This document shows, piece by piece, positions 11,900-21,627 of a stretch of 24,069 nt of DNA. Both the position numbers and the translations under genes were made by a program. Below the pieces are notes generated by a model. It had not been told where the DNA came from. It worked only from the letters and a program-made list of their open reading frames with translations, and ran no database searches. The DNA is from a virus, in IMG/VR virus record IMGVR_UViG_3300030098_002187, positions 1 to 24,069 of that record; one strand, written 5' to 3'. How positions within the stretch are numbered: position 1 is the first letter of the stretch; every line of letters begins with the position of its first letter.

Positions 11900-13885
11900 A
11901 TGGCTCGTTTCATTGATATGCAAACGAACTTTACAACAGGTGAACTTGATCCATTATTGCGATCAAGAGTTGATATTCAAGCATACGAAAATGCACTTAG
12001 CGAGGCAACAAATGTTGTAATACAACCCCAAGGTGGTTTAAAAAGAAGACCTGGTTTAGAACATATTATGGAGTTGCCAGATACAGGTTCGGCCTCTGCT
12101 GCTAATGGTGTTCGATTAGTACCATTTGAATTTTCTGTTGATGACTCTTATATGCTCGTTTTTACGCATGAAAGAATGTCAGTCATAAAAGATGGTACGC
12201 AAATTACAAATATAAATAGTTCTGGTAATAATTTTTTAACAACAAGTATTACTTCTGCAATGCTGAACGAAATGAATTATGTTCAGTCAGCAGACACAAT
12301 GATTATTACACATGAAGATTTATCGCCTTTAAAATTAATTAGAGGTGGTAGTGATGCAACCTGGACAATAAGTTCAGCAACTTTTGATTCTGTTCCTTTG
12401 TACCCTTTTTCACTAAGCGTTACAAATCCAACTGTTGATATTACACCATCGATTGTTTCTGGAAAAATACAAATTACTTCAAGCGCATCTGCTTTTGCAA
12501 GTAGTCATGTTAATCAATATGTAAATGCAGAGCCTCAAGGTAGAGCAAGAATTTTACAATTTGTTTCGGCAAAAGAAGTTAAAGCAGTAACAGAATATCC
12601 ATTTTTTGATACTTCAACAATCTCAGCTGGTAATTGGGATTTAGAACAAGGTTATGAGAATGTTTGGTCTGTCAGCAGAGGCTATCCAAAGTCTGTAATT
12701 TTCCATGAGGGCAGATTATATTTTGGTGGAAGTAAGTCAAGACCATCAACAATTTGGGGATCAAAGGTAGGATTGTTTTTTGATTTTAAACCAACTGAAT
12801 TATTAGATGATGATGCAGTTGAGGCAACACTTGATACAAACCAATTAAACTCTATTGTTGATATTATGTCTGGCAGAGATTTACAAATCTTTACAACTGG
12901 TGGCGAACATTTTGTTCCACAATCATCAACAAATCCAATTACCCCACTCACTATGATTTTTAAAAATGTTTCAAGGCATGGAACAAAGCCTGGAACAAAA
13001 GCAATACCATTAGAATCTGGAACTGTATTTGTTCAACGGCAAGGAAAAAGTTTAAATGAATTTTTATTTAGCGATCAACAATTAACTTACATTACTTCTA
13101 AAATAAGTTTATTAAGTGGTCACTTACTAAAAAGTCCTAAACGAATGGCATTAAGAAGAGCAACGTCAACCGATGAGGGAGATTTACTTTTAATAAGTAA
13201 TGATGACGATGGATCACTTGCAGTTTTTTCAATTATGAGAAGTCAAAATGTAGTTGCTCCAAGTAAGTATACAACTACAGGTGAGTTTTTAGATGTAAAC
13301 TGTGATGTTCAAGATATTTATGTTGCGACAAAAAGAACATTTAATTCTACAAATAAATTTTTTATTGAAGAGTTTAATGATAATTCTTTTACAGATTGTT
13401 CTTTTCTAAAATCGGTAGCAACTGCAACAGTAACTTCATTGCCTCATACTGCAACAAGCGTTGCTGTATTAACGGATGGCATACCACAGTCAAACGAAAC
13501 TGTTTCAAATGCAAGTGTAACTTTTGATAGAGCCTCAACAAGTTCTTACGAGGTTGGTTTGCCTTTTACAACTACTGTTTCAACAATGCCAATTGAAGTT
13601 AAATTAAAAACTGGAACAAGAACAAGTTTTAAAAAAAGAGTTTTGCAAGTGTCAGCGATTGTTGATAATACTCAGCATTTAAAAATTAATGACCAGACAA
13701 TTTCGTTTAGACAATTAGATAATCCTTTATTTGATTTAGCAGTACCGACATTTACAGGTGTAAAAAAAGTTGATGGAATTTTAGGTTATAGCAAAGATGC
13801 AAAGGTCACAGTAACTCAAGACCTACCATTAAAAATGACGTTGTTGGGTTTGGAATATAAAGTTGCAGTTAATCAAGGAACTTAA
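11900..13885 (+). CDS. Tail tubular protein B-like (nozzle)
   Basis: A 661-residue structural protein that would build the tail nozzle and form the outer end of the DNA channel. The N-terminus has the typical start of these proteins: MQTNFTTGELDPLLRSRVDI, then YENALSEATNVVIQPQGGLKRRPG. It is beta-rich throughout (propeller-like), with FEFSVDDSYMLVFTHER and a central GYPKSVIFHEGRLYFGGSKS, where the latter is a common signature in nozzle proteins ('GyP..v.f.egRL.fgG..'). Length is somewhat below T7 gp12 (about 790), but like shorter marine phage versions. It abuts its neighbours on both sides (11899/11900, 13885/13886). Confidence 0.85.
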   Translation: MARFIDMQTNFTTGELDPLLRSRVDIQAYENALSEATNVVIQPQGGLKRRPGLEHIMELPDTGSASAANGVRLVPFEFSVDDSYMLVFTHERMSVIKDGTQITNINSSGNNFLTTSITSAMLNEMNYVQSADTMIITHEDLSPLKLIRGGSDATWTISSATFDSVPLYPFSLSVTNPTVDITPSIVSGKIQITSSASAFASSHVNQYVNAEPQGRARILQFVSAKEVKAVTEYPFFDTSTISAGNWDLEQGYENVWSVSRGYPKSVIFHEGRLYFGGSKSRPSTIWGSKVGLFFDFKPTELLDDDAVEATLDTNQLNSIVDIMSGRDLQIFTTGGEHFVPQSSTNPITPLTMIFKNVSRHGTKPGTKAIPLESGTVFVQRQGKSLNEFLFSDQQLTYITSKISLLSGHLLKSPKRMALRRATSTDEGDLLLISNDDDGSLAVFSIMRSQNVVAPSKYTTTGEFLDVNCDVQDIYVATKRTFNSTNKFFIEEFNDNSFTDCSFLKSVATATVTSLPHTATSVAVLTDGIPQSNETVSNASVTFDRASTSSYEVGLPFTTTVSTMPIEVKLKTGTRTSFKKRVLQVSAIVDNTQHLKINDQTISFRQLDNPLFDLAVPTFTGVKKVDGILGYSKDAKVTVTQDLPLKMTLLGLEYKVAVNQGT

Positions 13886-14533
13886 ATGAATTTAAATTCG
13901 GTGTTTGATACAATTGGACAAGTAGCTGGTGCAGCCTCACCATTTTTACAACTTGGTTCTGGAATCGCAACTGCTGGTTCACAAAAAGCTGCTGGTATTT
14001 ACCAAGCTGGTTTGTATGAATTAAAAGCTATTGATACTTTAGCACTCGCAGACATTCGAGCAGAACAAACCGAAAAGATTGGAACGATACAAGCCGGTAG
14101 ACGTTTAATTCAATCTAAAATCCAAGCACGAAATTATATGATTCAGGGCAATCGTGTTTTAAAAAACATGAGAGCAACTAATGCTGCGTTAAGAGCAAGA
14201 GCAGCTGCAAATGGAGTTAGTCTTGGAAGTGGATCAATTGCTGGATTGCAACAGTCTAATACAGACGAGGCAATGTTTGATTTAACTTTATTAGACTACA
14301 ACGCACTCAATGCTAAAGTTATGGGTTTTGAAGATGCTGGAGCAATGTATATTTCAGCAATTAGACAAGGGCTTTATGATAAGTCAGCAGCTAAACTTCA
14401 AGCAAATCAGTTTAGAACAGCTGGTAGTTTTGCTAAAAAATCTGGTGGGTTACTTGCAGATCAGACGTTGCTTGAAACCGGAGCAAACTTTCTTACAAAA
14501 GCTGATTCAGTTTTTGCACCATTTAAGAAATAA
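13886..14533 (+). CDS. Internal virion protein, gp14-like
   Basis: A 215-residue protein: a hydrophobic alanine/glycine-rich N-terminus (DTIGQVAGAASPFLQLGSGI), a long alpha-helical alanine-rich core, and a conserved-type RARAAANGVSLGSGSI segment at about residues 107-122, which recalls the 'A..lRAqAAA.Gv...GS' of T7 gp14-like internal virion/ejection proteins. Such proteins are stored in the head, ejected and inserted into the outer membrane to form the DNA channel. Order after the two tail tubular genes is the same as in T7-like phages. Abutting ORFs indicate translational coupling. Confidence 0.7.
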   Translation: MNLNSVFDTIGQVAGAASPFLQLGSGIATAGSQKAAGIYQAGLYELKAIDTLALADIRAEQTEKIGTIQAGRRLIQSKIQARNYMIQGNRVLKNMRATNAALRARAAANGVSLGSGSIAGLQQSNTDEAMFDLTLLDYNALNAKVMGFEDAGAMYISAIRQGLYDKSAAKLQANQFRTAGSFAKKSGGLLADQTLLETGANFLTKADSVFAPFKK

Positions 14534-14535
14534 TA

Positions 14536-16170
14536 ATGGCACAGTTAAGATATCAACAACAATCATTGTTTGACAATGTTGGATCAACTCCAGCAAGGGC
14601 AACTAATTTGCGATCTACTCAATTTACAGGGATGCAAGAGGCTGCTAATTATCAAAGCACTAGAGCAAATGTAAAAAATAGATTAGCAAAAATGCTAGAC
14701 CCAATCGCAACAAATTATATTGAAAGTGAGGCATTAAAATATTCAGCTGAAAATCCTGTTACTCAAGAGCAATTAAAAGTTATTGTTGATGAAGGCGATG
14801 TTTCAGATTTAGAAGGAAATGAATTTACTGTTAGAGGAAAAATATTAAAAAAACTTAGAGCAAGTCAAGTTTCAAATCAATTACTAATACAAGCTAAAAC
14901 TGAAATGTTGACTATGCAGCCTGATATTGAATCAGGTGCTTTAAAACATTCTGACGTTTTAGAAAGAGCAAATCAAATTATAGATGGTTATACAGGTACA
15001 GTTGGAAAACTTGATCCACAGGTTGCAGTAAAGTTTAGAGCAAGTGCTGCTAGTTTAGGTAATACTCTTTATCAAAAAGCAATTGAATTAGATATAAAAA
15101 GGAATCAAGCATTAACATTAAATCAACTAAACCTAAGTATACAAAATGCCAAACAAGAAATACAATCAATAATAAACAATAATGTAAAAGAGTTTAATCC
15201 TCAAAGCGTAAAACTTATACAAGCATTAGAGAATGAAGGACTTAATATAATTGCTAGTTCTAATATAAGTGTTACTCAAATACCGGCTTTATCACAAAAA
15301 TTTCAAGATGATATTAAGCAATTAAAAATAGATACGATTGCGAACTATCTTAATAGCAATGATTTTTACCCTGGGTTATCAACTTCTGAAAAGTTAAATA
15401 AAATAAAAAAACTTGATGCCGGTTCGATGTCTGGATTTTTATCAAATCTTGAAAATAAAGATAGAGAAAAAGTTGAATCTCAATTTTTAAAAAACGTAAC
15501 AGATATAGAGGCAAGAAAAGAAAAAGAACTTGAGCAAAATAAATTAGTTGTAGAAGAAAAGTATGAAGAATTATTAGGAAAATATACAGAAGAAGAAAAT
15601 AAGATTTATCCTGATAGAAAAATATTAGATTCAATTAAAAATGACATTTTAAATCTTAAAACTATTGATGGTAATTCTTTTGTAGGAAGAAAAGAAATAG
15701 AAAATTTGTTTGCTAGGGGAGCAACTATATCTGATGAAGAAAATTTGCTTAATCAAATAAACCAAAATTTTTATCAAACTTTTGATGAAGTAAGAAAACA
15801 AGCGTTTTTTATTGGTGCAAACAAAGAACAAATGCAAAAATTTTCAAACAATTTTCGCAGTTCATTAGCAAGAGAAGAAAGACAAATTGAAAACTTAATT
15901 TTAGGTATTACTTCAGAGGGAATGAATTTTGGAATGTTGGATAGTTCAACTACAAGACAAAGATTGCAAAAAGCAAAAAGAATTTTATATAACTTTGAAA
16001 AATCTGAAAGAATTAAATTAAAAGAAAATTTTAATAAATTTGAATTTTTAAATGAAGTTTATACAAATTTATACGATAAAGATGGAACTTTAAAAACTGA
16101 GGTTGATAGTAAATATGAAACATTAAGAAAATCTTTGTATAAAAACCCAATTAAAGAAATGCAAAATTAA
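14536..16170 (+). CDS. Large helical protein, probable internal virion (gp15-like position)
   Basis: A 544-residue protein of long amphipathic, charged helices, with an AT-rich, lysine/glutamate-rich second half. The N-terminus (MAQLRYQQQSLFDNVGSTPA) and the helical body beginning TSTRANVKNR-type repeats (QSTRANVKNRLAKML) fit internal core proteins by style. Its gene position (after gp14-like, before two very large proteins) matches gp15 of T7-like phages. I see no direct sequence match, no enzymatic motif and no membrane segment. Role as a packaged, ejected core component is inferred from position and composition. Confidence 0.55.
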   Translation: MAQLRYQQQSLFDNVGSTPARATNLRSTQFTGMQEAANYQSTRANVKNRLAKMLDPIATNYIESEALKYSAENPVTQEQLKVIVDEGDVSDLEGNEFTVRGKILKKLRASQVSNQLLIQAKTEMLTMQPDIESGALKHSDVLERANQIIDGYTGTVGKLDPQVAVKFRASAASLGNTLYQKAIELDIKRNQALTLNQLNLSIQNAKQEIQSIINNNVKEFNPQSVKLIQALENEGLNIIASSNISVTQIPALSQKFQDDIKQLKIDTIANYLNSNDFYPGLSTSEKLNKIKKLDAGSMSGFLSNLENKDREKVESQFLKNVTDIEARKEKELEQNKLVVEEKYEELLGKYTEEENKIYPDRKILDSIKNDILNLKTIDGNSFVGRKEIENLFARGATISDEENLLNQINQNFYQTFDEVRKQAFFIGANKEQMQKFSNNFRSSLAREERQIENLILGITSEGMNFGMLDSSTTRQRLQKAKRILYNFEKSERIKLKENFNKFEFLNEVYTNLYDKDGTLKTEVDSKYETLRKSLYKNPIKEMQN

Positions 16171-16172
16171 AA

Positions 16173-18587
16173 ATGAACTACTCATCTTTTGAACAAAAAT
16201 ACATGGTAAATAGGATACCAGCTGCTGTTCCTGGTGCAAGTGGTAAAGCAAGGTTTCAGATGGAAAAATCTGCTGCTAGACAAATACAAGACCCCCCAGA
16301 AGTAAAAGATATTTTAGAAAGTATTGGTTATGTGTCCGATCAATATTTAGATGTTGGTGCTGCGACTGTAAAAGGTGTAACGCAAGGAACAGTCGGCTTA
16401 CCTGGTGATCTTGAAGGGTTAGTTAGAACTGTTGCTAATAGTTTGGGTGCTGATGTCAATGAGGAAACACTTGCTCCAACAACTGAAGAAGTAAAAAAAT
16501 GGTTCGATCAAAACATTGGAAAAGTTGGTGATGGAAAAAATCCATACGAAACAATTGGTGAATTTGCAGCATTAGGTAAGCCAACAGAGTTGGCAGTTCA
16601 AGGTGCAGTCAAAGGTGTTAAAAAAACAAAAGACGTAATACAAAATTTAGATGCCCCACTTCCTAGACCTACTGGTGCTATTAAACCAGGGGATGCAATG
16701 CCAAAAAAAATTGATGCACAAAAACAACCAGCAGTACAACGTACAACAGACGATTTTGGTTTTTACAGTAAAGCATTAGAAGAAACACAAAAGTTAAAAC
16801 AAGAAAAAGGTACAGGACAACAATTTAAACAAATGCTTGTTAAGGCTGGGGTCAAACAAGAGGAGATTGATTGGCTAGGGTTAGAAGATGTGTTTAAAGA
16901 AAAGAAAATTACCAAAGACGATATTGTAAAACATATTAACGATAATAGAATCAAGTTGCGTGAAGTAGTAGCAACAGGGGAATCTAAATTTAGTATGGAG
17001 TTTGGCGAGGGCGTAGAACTTACCCCAGCACAAACTTATGGTGATAACTATATAGACGAACGTGCTGATGAATTAATATCTTTTAAAGCTGAAGATGGAG
17101 AAACGCTAGGTTATGATGATGCTGTCAAAATGGCAGAAGAAGAATATTATGATGACCCAGTTATGAAATATGTAGATTCAAAAACTGGTTACACGATAAC
17201 TGGAAATGATAGTTTAGGTTATTCAATTTTTGAATCCGAAGCAGATACAGTTGGAGAAGGTTCTTGGAAAAATGCTTTTGCTACTTCTACTGGTAGAAAA
17301 CGATATGATCTGCGAAGAGATGAATCTGGCGATTTAGAAATTTATAGTTTAGACGAAGCAGAAGTACAAGCCAGAGGATTATTTGAAAACTCGACAGAGG
17401 CAGAACAAATGAGTTTAGTAGGTGATACACGCTGGTCAGATCATGTTGAACCTGATGGAGAAAATTATCAGGAGTTACGTTTTCAATTAGATGATGACGA
17501 GGTTAAATTTACAGAAGGTGTACATTTTTCTGATGATAAAAATAACTTGTTCCATATACGCACAACAGATAGAGATTATAACGGAGAAAAAGTTTTATAT
17601 ATAGAGGAACTTCAGTCTGATTGGGGTCAAACTGGTAGAGATAGAGGATTTAAACCAGAAAAAAAAGAAGAAAAAATTCTTAATGATAAAGTAACAACAA
17701 GTAAAAACGAATTAAAAAACAAATTAAACGAATACACAGTTTTGGAAGATAATGGAACAAAAACTTCTTTTGTAGATTTTGAAATAAAAAAACTAAAAGA
17801 TTCTATTAAAAGAGCAAATCCAGATGTACCAGATGATGCTCCAATTATGAAAAATGTTGAAAACCTTGAAGATTCCGATTTGATTAACATTTTTAACCAA
17901 TTTTTAGATGCAGTTGCAGAAGGTAAAATTTTCAAAAACAATGAACAAATACAAGGCAATTTTAAAAATAGAATGGTAAATGGTGTAATGACATTAAAAT
18001 CAGATGCACCACTTGATTTTATTTCTTTAGAAAAATTAACTAGAAATCATCGTGCTTTACAATTAGAACTATCTCCTTATCTAGTAGAACGTAGCCCATT
18101 TGTAACAAGTACAGACAAGTGGACACAATTAGCAATCAAGCGTTTATTATCAAAAGCAATTGACGAGGGATATGATTATGTTTCGTTTAGTCCTGGGGAT
18201 GTTCAATACGAAAGATGGAATAACGAAGGGTTAATAACATATTACGATTATATCGTTCCTAAAAATGCTGAAAAAGTTTTAAAGAAAATAGATAAAAATG
18301 CAATTTTATATACAAGAAGGAACGATTTAGGACTAGATGAAGATCGTGCAGCTATTGGAAAAGAAAGTCTGCAAGAGTTACAAACAGAAAGTAAAATACC
18401 AAATAATTTTTTTGACAATTTGTACGAAAAAAAGAACAACAATGTTTTATTAAAAAAAGGTTTATTTACAATTAAGATAACACCAAAAGTAAAAGATTCT
18501 GTTAGTAAAGGACAATCAATGTTTAGTGTTGCTCCAATAGCAGCTGGAAGTGTTGCTGTTTCCCAAGGTGAAAATGATGGCAATTGA
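16173..18587 (+). CDS. Large multidomain phage protein with 'polyvalent'-type domains
   Basis: An 804-residue protein in the ejection-protein position. Visible parts: residues about 50-140, a segment (YVSDQYLDVGAATVKGVTQG, TEEVKKWFDQNIGK) often seen in large virion proteins; about 195-265, FYSKALEETQKLKQ...KGTGQQFKQMLVKAGVKQEE; about 405-490, SDHVEPDGENYQELRFQL and VHFSDDKNNLFHIRTTDR plus KVLYIEELQSDWGQTGR; about 645-690, VTSTDKWTQLAIKRLLSKAI and YDYVSFSPGDVQ. These motifs are familiar to me from very large multi-enzyme ('polyvalent') phage and mobile-element proteins. The enzymatic activity, if any, is unknown. Ser/Asp/Trp (QSDW) and Thr-Asp-Lys-Trp (TDKW) are candidate functional residues. 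It probably enters the host with the DNA (inference). Confidence 0.6.
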   Translation: MNYSSFEQKYMVNRIPAAVPGASGKARFQMEKSAARQIQDPPEVKDILESIGYVSDQYLDVGAATVKGVTQGTVGLPGDLEGLVRTVANSLGADVNEETLAPTTEEVKKWFDQNIGKVGDGKNPYETIGEFAALGKPTELAVQGAVKGVKKTKDVIQNLDAPLPRPTGAIKPGDAMPKKIDAQKQPAVQRTTDDFGFYSKALEETQKLKQEKGTGQQFKQMLVKAGVKQEEIDWLGLEDVFKEKKITKDDIVKHINDNRIKLREVVATGESKFSMEFGEGVELTPAQTYGDNYIDERADELISFKAEDGETLGYDDAVKMAEEEYYDDPVMKYVDSKTGYTITGNDSLGYSIFESEADTVGEGSWKNAFATSTGRKRYDLRRDESGDLEIYSLDEAEVQARGLFENSTEAEQMSLVGDTRWSDHVEPDGENYQELRFQLDDDEVKFTEGVHFSDDKNNLFHIRTTDRDYNGEKVLYIEELQSDWGQTGRDRGFKPEKKEEKILNDKVTTSKNELKNKLNEYTVLEDNGTKTSFVDFEIKKLKDSIKRANPDVPDDAPIMKNVENLEDSDLINIFNQFLDAVAEGKIFKNNEQIQGNFKNRMVNGVMTLKSDAPLDFISLEKLTRNHRALQLELSPYLVERSPFVTSTDKWTQLAIKRLLSKAIDEGYDYVSFSPGDVQYERWNNEGLITYYDYIVPKNAEKVLKKIDKNAILYTRRNDLGLDEDRAAIGKESLQELQTESKIPNNFFDNLYEKKNNNVLLKKGLFTIKITPKVKDSVSKGQSMFSVAPIAAGSVAVSQGENDGN

Positions 18588-21500
18588 AGATAACATAGTT
18601 GATGAAATACAACCCCCAGATGCTGAAGTAGATACTGCTGATATTATTCAAGAACCAGATAATCTTGAATTAGATTTTGCAGAAGGAACTGAAGTTGCTG
18701 GTGTAGGTAAAAGTGCATCTGCAATTCGTAAAGCTATAAAAGAAAGTCAGGACAAAGAGTTAAATAAAATTAAATCAAATCCTGATGCCTCTGTGCAACC
18801 AATAATGCAAAGGAAAAAAGAGCCGGTATTGAGGTCTAAAAAAGTTTCACAGGAAACAACAGTTTTCCCAGAGGTAGATAAAGAAATAGCTGATGATGTA
18901 GTTGAAAAAATAAATATAAGAAAAACAGAACAAAATGTAACAGGTAAAGCACCAGAGCAAGAATTTAATTTTAATGTTATTAATGAAAATAATTTAAGTG
19001 GTGAAAATATATCTGCTGTTATAGGTGGGTTTTCAGATGCTTTAGGAATTAAAAAAAAGAAAGTTACATTCGATCAAATAAAAGAAAAAGCAAATGAAAT
19101 TGGTATTGATGAAAAATTTATAACAAGGGTTACAGAAGGTGGCAAAGAGTTTCAAGGCGATCCAGTACAAGTTTATCGTGCAATGCAATTGCTTGAAGTG
19201 TCTGCCCAAGAGTTAGACAAGTTAATGTTAAAAGCAGCGCAAGGCCAAGCAACTGAAATGGATTTGTTAAAACTAAGACAACAAATTACATTGCATGGCT
19301 TGATTCAAAAAGGTGTAAAAGGAATACAAACTAATACTGCAAGAGCATTAGCAATAATGAGAGTTAAACGTGATACATCAAATATAAATGCAGTACAAAA
19401 AATATTAGATGAAACTGGTGGTACTAATTCATTGCAAGATTTAGCAAGAGCATACATTAAAATACAGGACAGATCAGGCAAAAATAATTTGATTGAAAAA
19501 AGTATGTTTAGATCGACTGTTGATGTTTGGTTGACAACTTGGATTAATGGTTTGTTATCTGCTCCAACAACTCACGCAAAAAATATTATAGGTAATAGTT
19601 TATTTGCAATTTATCAAGCACCAGAAAGAGTAGTTGCTGCTGGTTTTTCAAAAGCATTAGATAAATTAAATTTAAGAAAAGAAATAATTCCTCAAGGATT
19701 TAGATTGCCAAAAATTAGTGATGAGGCTCAAGATGAATTAGTTGAAATGGGAGAGTTTATAACTGACTTTACATCTTTTAGAAAAAGTATGATGGAAGGC
19801 TTTGAGTTAGCTGGTAGAACATGGAAAACAAATAATCCATCAGACCCATTGTCTAAAATAGAATTACGAGGCAATCCAGATATTTCAGAAGATTTAAAAA
19901 ACATTTCTGAAGGATTTGGTTTAGATGTTTCAGAAGGCACATGGGTTGGAAAAGCAATTGATCTTTATGGAACAGCTGTGCAAATACCTGGTAGAGCATT
20001 ATTAACAGAAGATGAATTTTTTAAAGGCACTTTGTATCGAATGGGGTTAAATAGATTAATCTCAAGAAGAGCAAATGCTACCTTTAGAAATGCAATAAAA
20101 AATAATTTACCAGAAGATGAGGCAATAGCACTTGCACAAAAAGAAACCATAGATTTATACGACAACCCCCCTGATGACTTAGTAGAGGCAGCAAGAGAAG
20201 AGGCAAGAGTTTCTACTTTTACCAATGAACTACCTCCCCTTTTAAAGGGATTAGAACAGTCAATATTTAGAAACCCAATTGTAAAAACTATTGTTCCTTT
20301 TTTTAGAACTCCATCAAATATAGGAATGCAAATTTTAGAAAGAACCCCTTTTGCTCCATTGGTAAGTAGCAGATATAGAGCAGATTTATTAGCTGGTGGA
20401 GTTAAAAGAGATTTGGCTTTAGCTAAAATGACAATGGGAACATCTGTTTTAGTTACTTTTGCATCTATTGCTCAAGATGGATTTATGGGTATTACTATGA
20501 CCGGTGCTGGGCCTGGAAGAAAAAATGACAGACAAGCCTTAATGAGAACTGGTTGGAAACCATATTCAATTGTAATTGATGGGTCAACTGATGACTTGTC
20601 AGATGAGGCTAAAAAAACTTTTGCAATGTTGGAAGAACGAGGCTTGGCAAGTAAAGCTAAAAACAAAGTATATATTAGTTTTAGTGGATTTGAACCTATA
20701 AGTGTTTTTCTTGCAATGGCAGCTGACTATGCTGAGTATGCTAAATATAATGAAAATGCTGATAAAACTGAACAAGTATTTTATGGTGCAGCAGCCGGAA
20801 TGTTTAACTTTTTAAGTGAGCAACCTTTTTTAACCGGTATAAATGACATAGCAAAAGCATTTTCTGGTGACCCTACTTATGGCGATAGCATAAATAGAAT
20901 AGAGGCAGTTGTTAATGCAATAGCAAAACAAGGAACGACTGCATTTATTGGGGGATCGCCATTTGGTTTTCAAAGTAGTTTAATTGCAAGTATTGAAAGA
21001 TTAAATGATCCAACAGCAACAGATGTAACAGTTAAAGGTTTAGATTTACCTATTGGAGTAAAAGGATTTTATGAGGCTTTTAATAGGTACAAAAGCAGAA
21101 TACCTTTTTTTAATGATGACTTACCCCCAAGATTAAATCTTTGGGGAGAACCTGTGCAGTCAGGACAAGGCAAAGCATATGAAATGTTTTTGCCAACTAG
21201 AGTTTCAACTGAGCAAATGAGTTACGTTGATGCAGAGTTAGCTAGTATTGGTTCAACTATTTCTATGCCGTCCAGAGTAATGAGTTTAGAAAATACAAAA
21301 ATTGAACTTACACCAGATCAATATAATGAGTTTATTGGTTATTACAATGCCCCATTAGAAGAAGGTGGACTTACAGCAAAAGCAAGATTTTTTGAATTAA
21401 TGACTTCTGAGTTTTATCAAAATGCCACTATATATCAAAAACAATTAATCACAAAAAAATATCATAGTGACTTAATGGAAAAAGCTAGAGGATTGTTTAT

Positions 21501-21588
21501 AGCTAATAACGCTAACAATTTAGTTGAAAAAGTTAAAGATCATAAATTAAACCTTATTGATAAAGGAATGTTTTATGAAACACGTTGA
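18577..21588 (+). CDS. Very large probable internal/ejected virion protein
   Basis: A 1003-residue protein from ATG 18577 (AAGG 18565-18568, 8-base spacer; ATG 18574 and GTG 18550 are alternatives). It overlaps the preceding gene by 11 bases. Residues 1-130 are acidic and disordered; 150-300 helical; the main part has motifs recurrent in giant phage proteins that follow polyvalent-type modules: WLTTWINGLLSAPTTHAKNI, FFRTPSNIGM, and a hydrophobic region near 613-648 (ALAKMTMGTSVLVTFASIAQ, GFMGITMTGAGP) that could be membrane-active. The gene position corresponds to T7 gp16, which is ejected and reaches the inner membrane. There is no clear transglycosylase motif. The function is inferred from position and the hydrophobic segments. 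Confidence 0.55.
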   Translation: MAIEDNIVDEIQPPDAEVDTADIIQEPDNLELDFAEGTEVAGVGKSASAIRKAIKESQDKELNKIKSNPDASVQPIMQRKKEPVLRSKKVSQETTVFPEVDKEIADDVVEKINIRKTEQNVTGKAPEQEFNFNVINENNLSGENISAVIGGFSDALGIKKKKVTFDQIKEKANEIGIDEKFITRVTEGGKEFQGDPVQVYRAMQLLEVSAQELDKLMLKAAQGQATEMDLLKLRQQITLHGLIQKGVKGIQTNTARALAIMRVKRDTSNINAVQKILDETGGTNSLQDLARAYIKIQDRSGKNNLIEKSMFRSTVDVWLTTWINGLLSAPTTHAKNIIGNSLFAIYQAPERVVAAGFSKALDKLNLRKEIIPQGFRLPKISDEAQDELVEMGEFITDFTSFRKSMMEGFELAGRTWKTNNPSDPLSKIELRGNPDISEDLKNISEGFGLDVSEGTWVGKAIDLYGTAVQIPGRALLTEDEFFKGTLYRMGLNRLISRRANATFRNAIKNNLPEDEAIALAQKETIDLYDNPPDDLVEAAREEARVSTFTNELPPLLKGLEQSIFRNPIVKTIVPFFRTPSNIGMQILERTPFAPLVSSRYRADLLAGGVKRDLALAKMTMGTSVLVTFASIAQDGFMGITMTGAGPGRKNDRQALMRTGWKPYSIVIDGSTDDLSDEAKKTFAMLEERGLASKAKNKVYISFSGFEPISVFLAMAADYAEYAKYNENADKTEQVFYGAAAGMFNFLSEQPFLTGINDIAKAFSGDPTYGDSINRIEAVVNAIAKQGTTAFIGGSPFGFQSSLIASIERLNDPTATDVTVKGLDLPIGVKGFYEAFNRYKSRIPFFNDDLPPRLNLWGEPVQSGQGKAYEMFLPTRVSTEQMSYVDAELASIGSTISMPSRVMSLENTKIELTPDQYNEFIGYYNAPLEEGGLTAKARFFELMTSEFYQNATIYQKQLITKKYHSDLMEKARGLFIANNANNLVEKVKDHKLNLIDKGMFYETR

Positions 21589-21610
21589 CATTGTACAATT
21601 AACATATAAC
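21585..21610 (+). promoter_or_regulatory. Candidate promoter and motif copy 3 before the fibre gene
   Basis: TTGACA (21585-21590), overlapping the preceding stop codon, is an exact -35 sequence; TATAAC (21605-21610) is a possible -10 but the 14-base spacer is short. Between them TGTACAATTA (21592-21601) is identical to positions 2540-2549, within the palindrome ATTGTACAAT (21590-21599). The gap to the fibre ATG at 21628 is only 40 bases. Confidence 0.4.
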
Positions 21611-21627
21611 ACATTTGAAAGCTAGAT

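Noticed and set aside
16763-16954. Short minus-strand ORFs in the large-protein region (also 15350-15634, 17627-17959, 18248-18583)
   Set aside because: Hydrophobic Ser/Phe/Leu-rich translations are the usual antisense shadow of Lys/Glu-rich AT-rich genes.
21585-21610. Firm sigma70 promoter call before the fibre gene
   Set aside because: The -35 is perfect but the spacing to the best -10 is only 14 bases, so it is kept only as a candidate.
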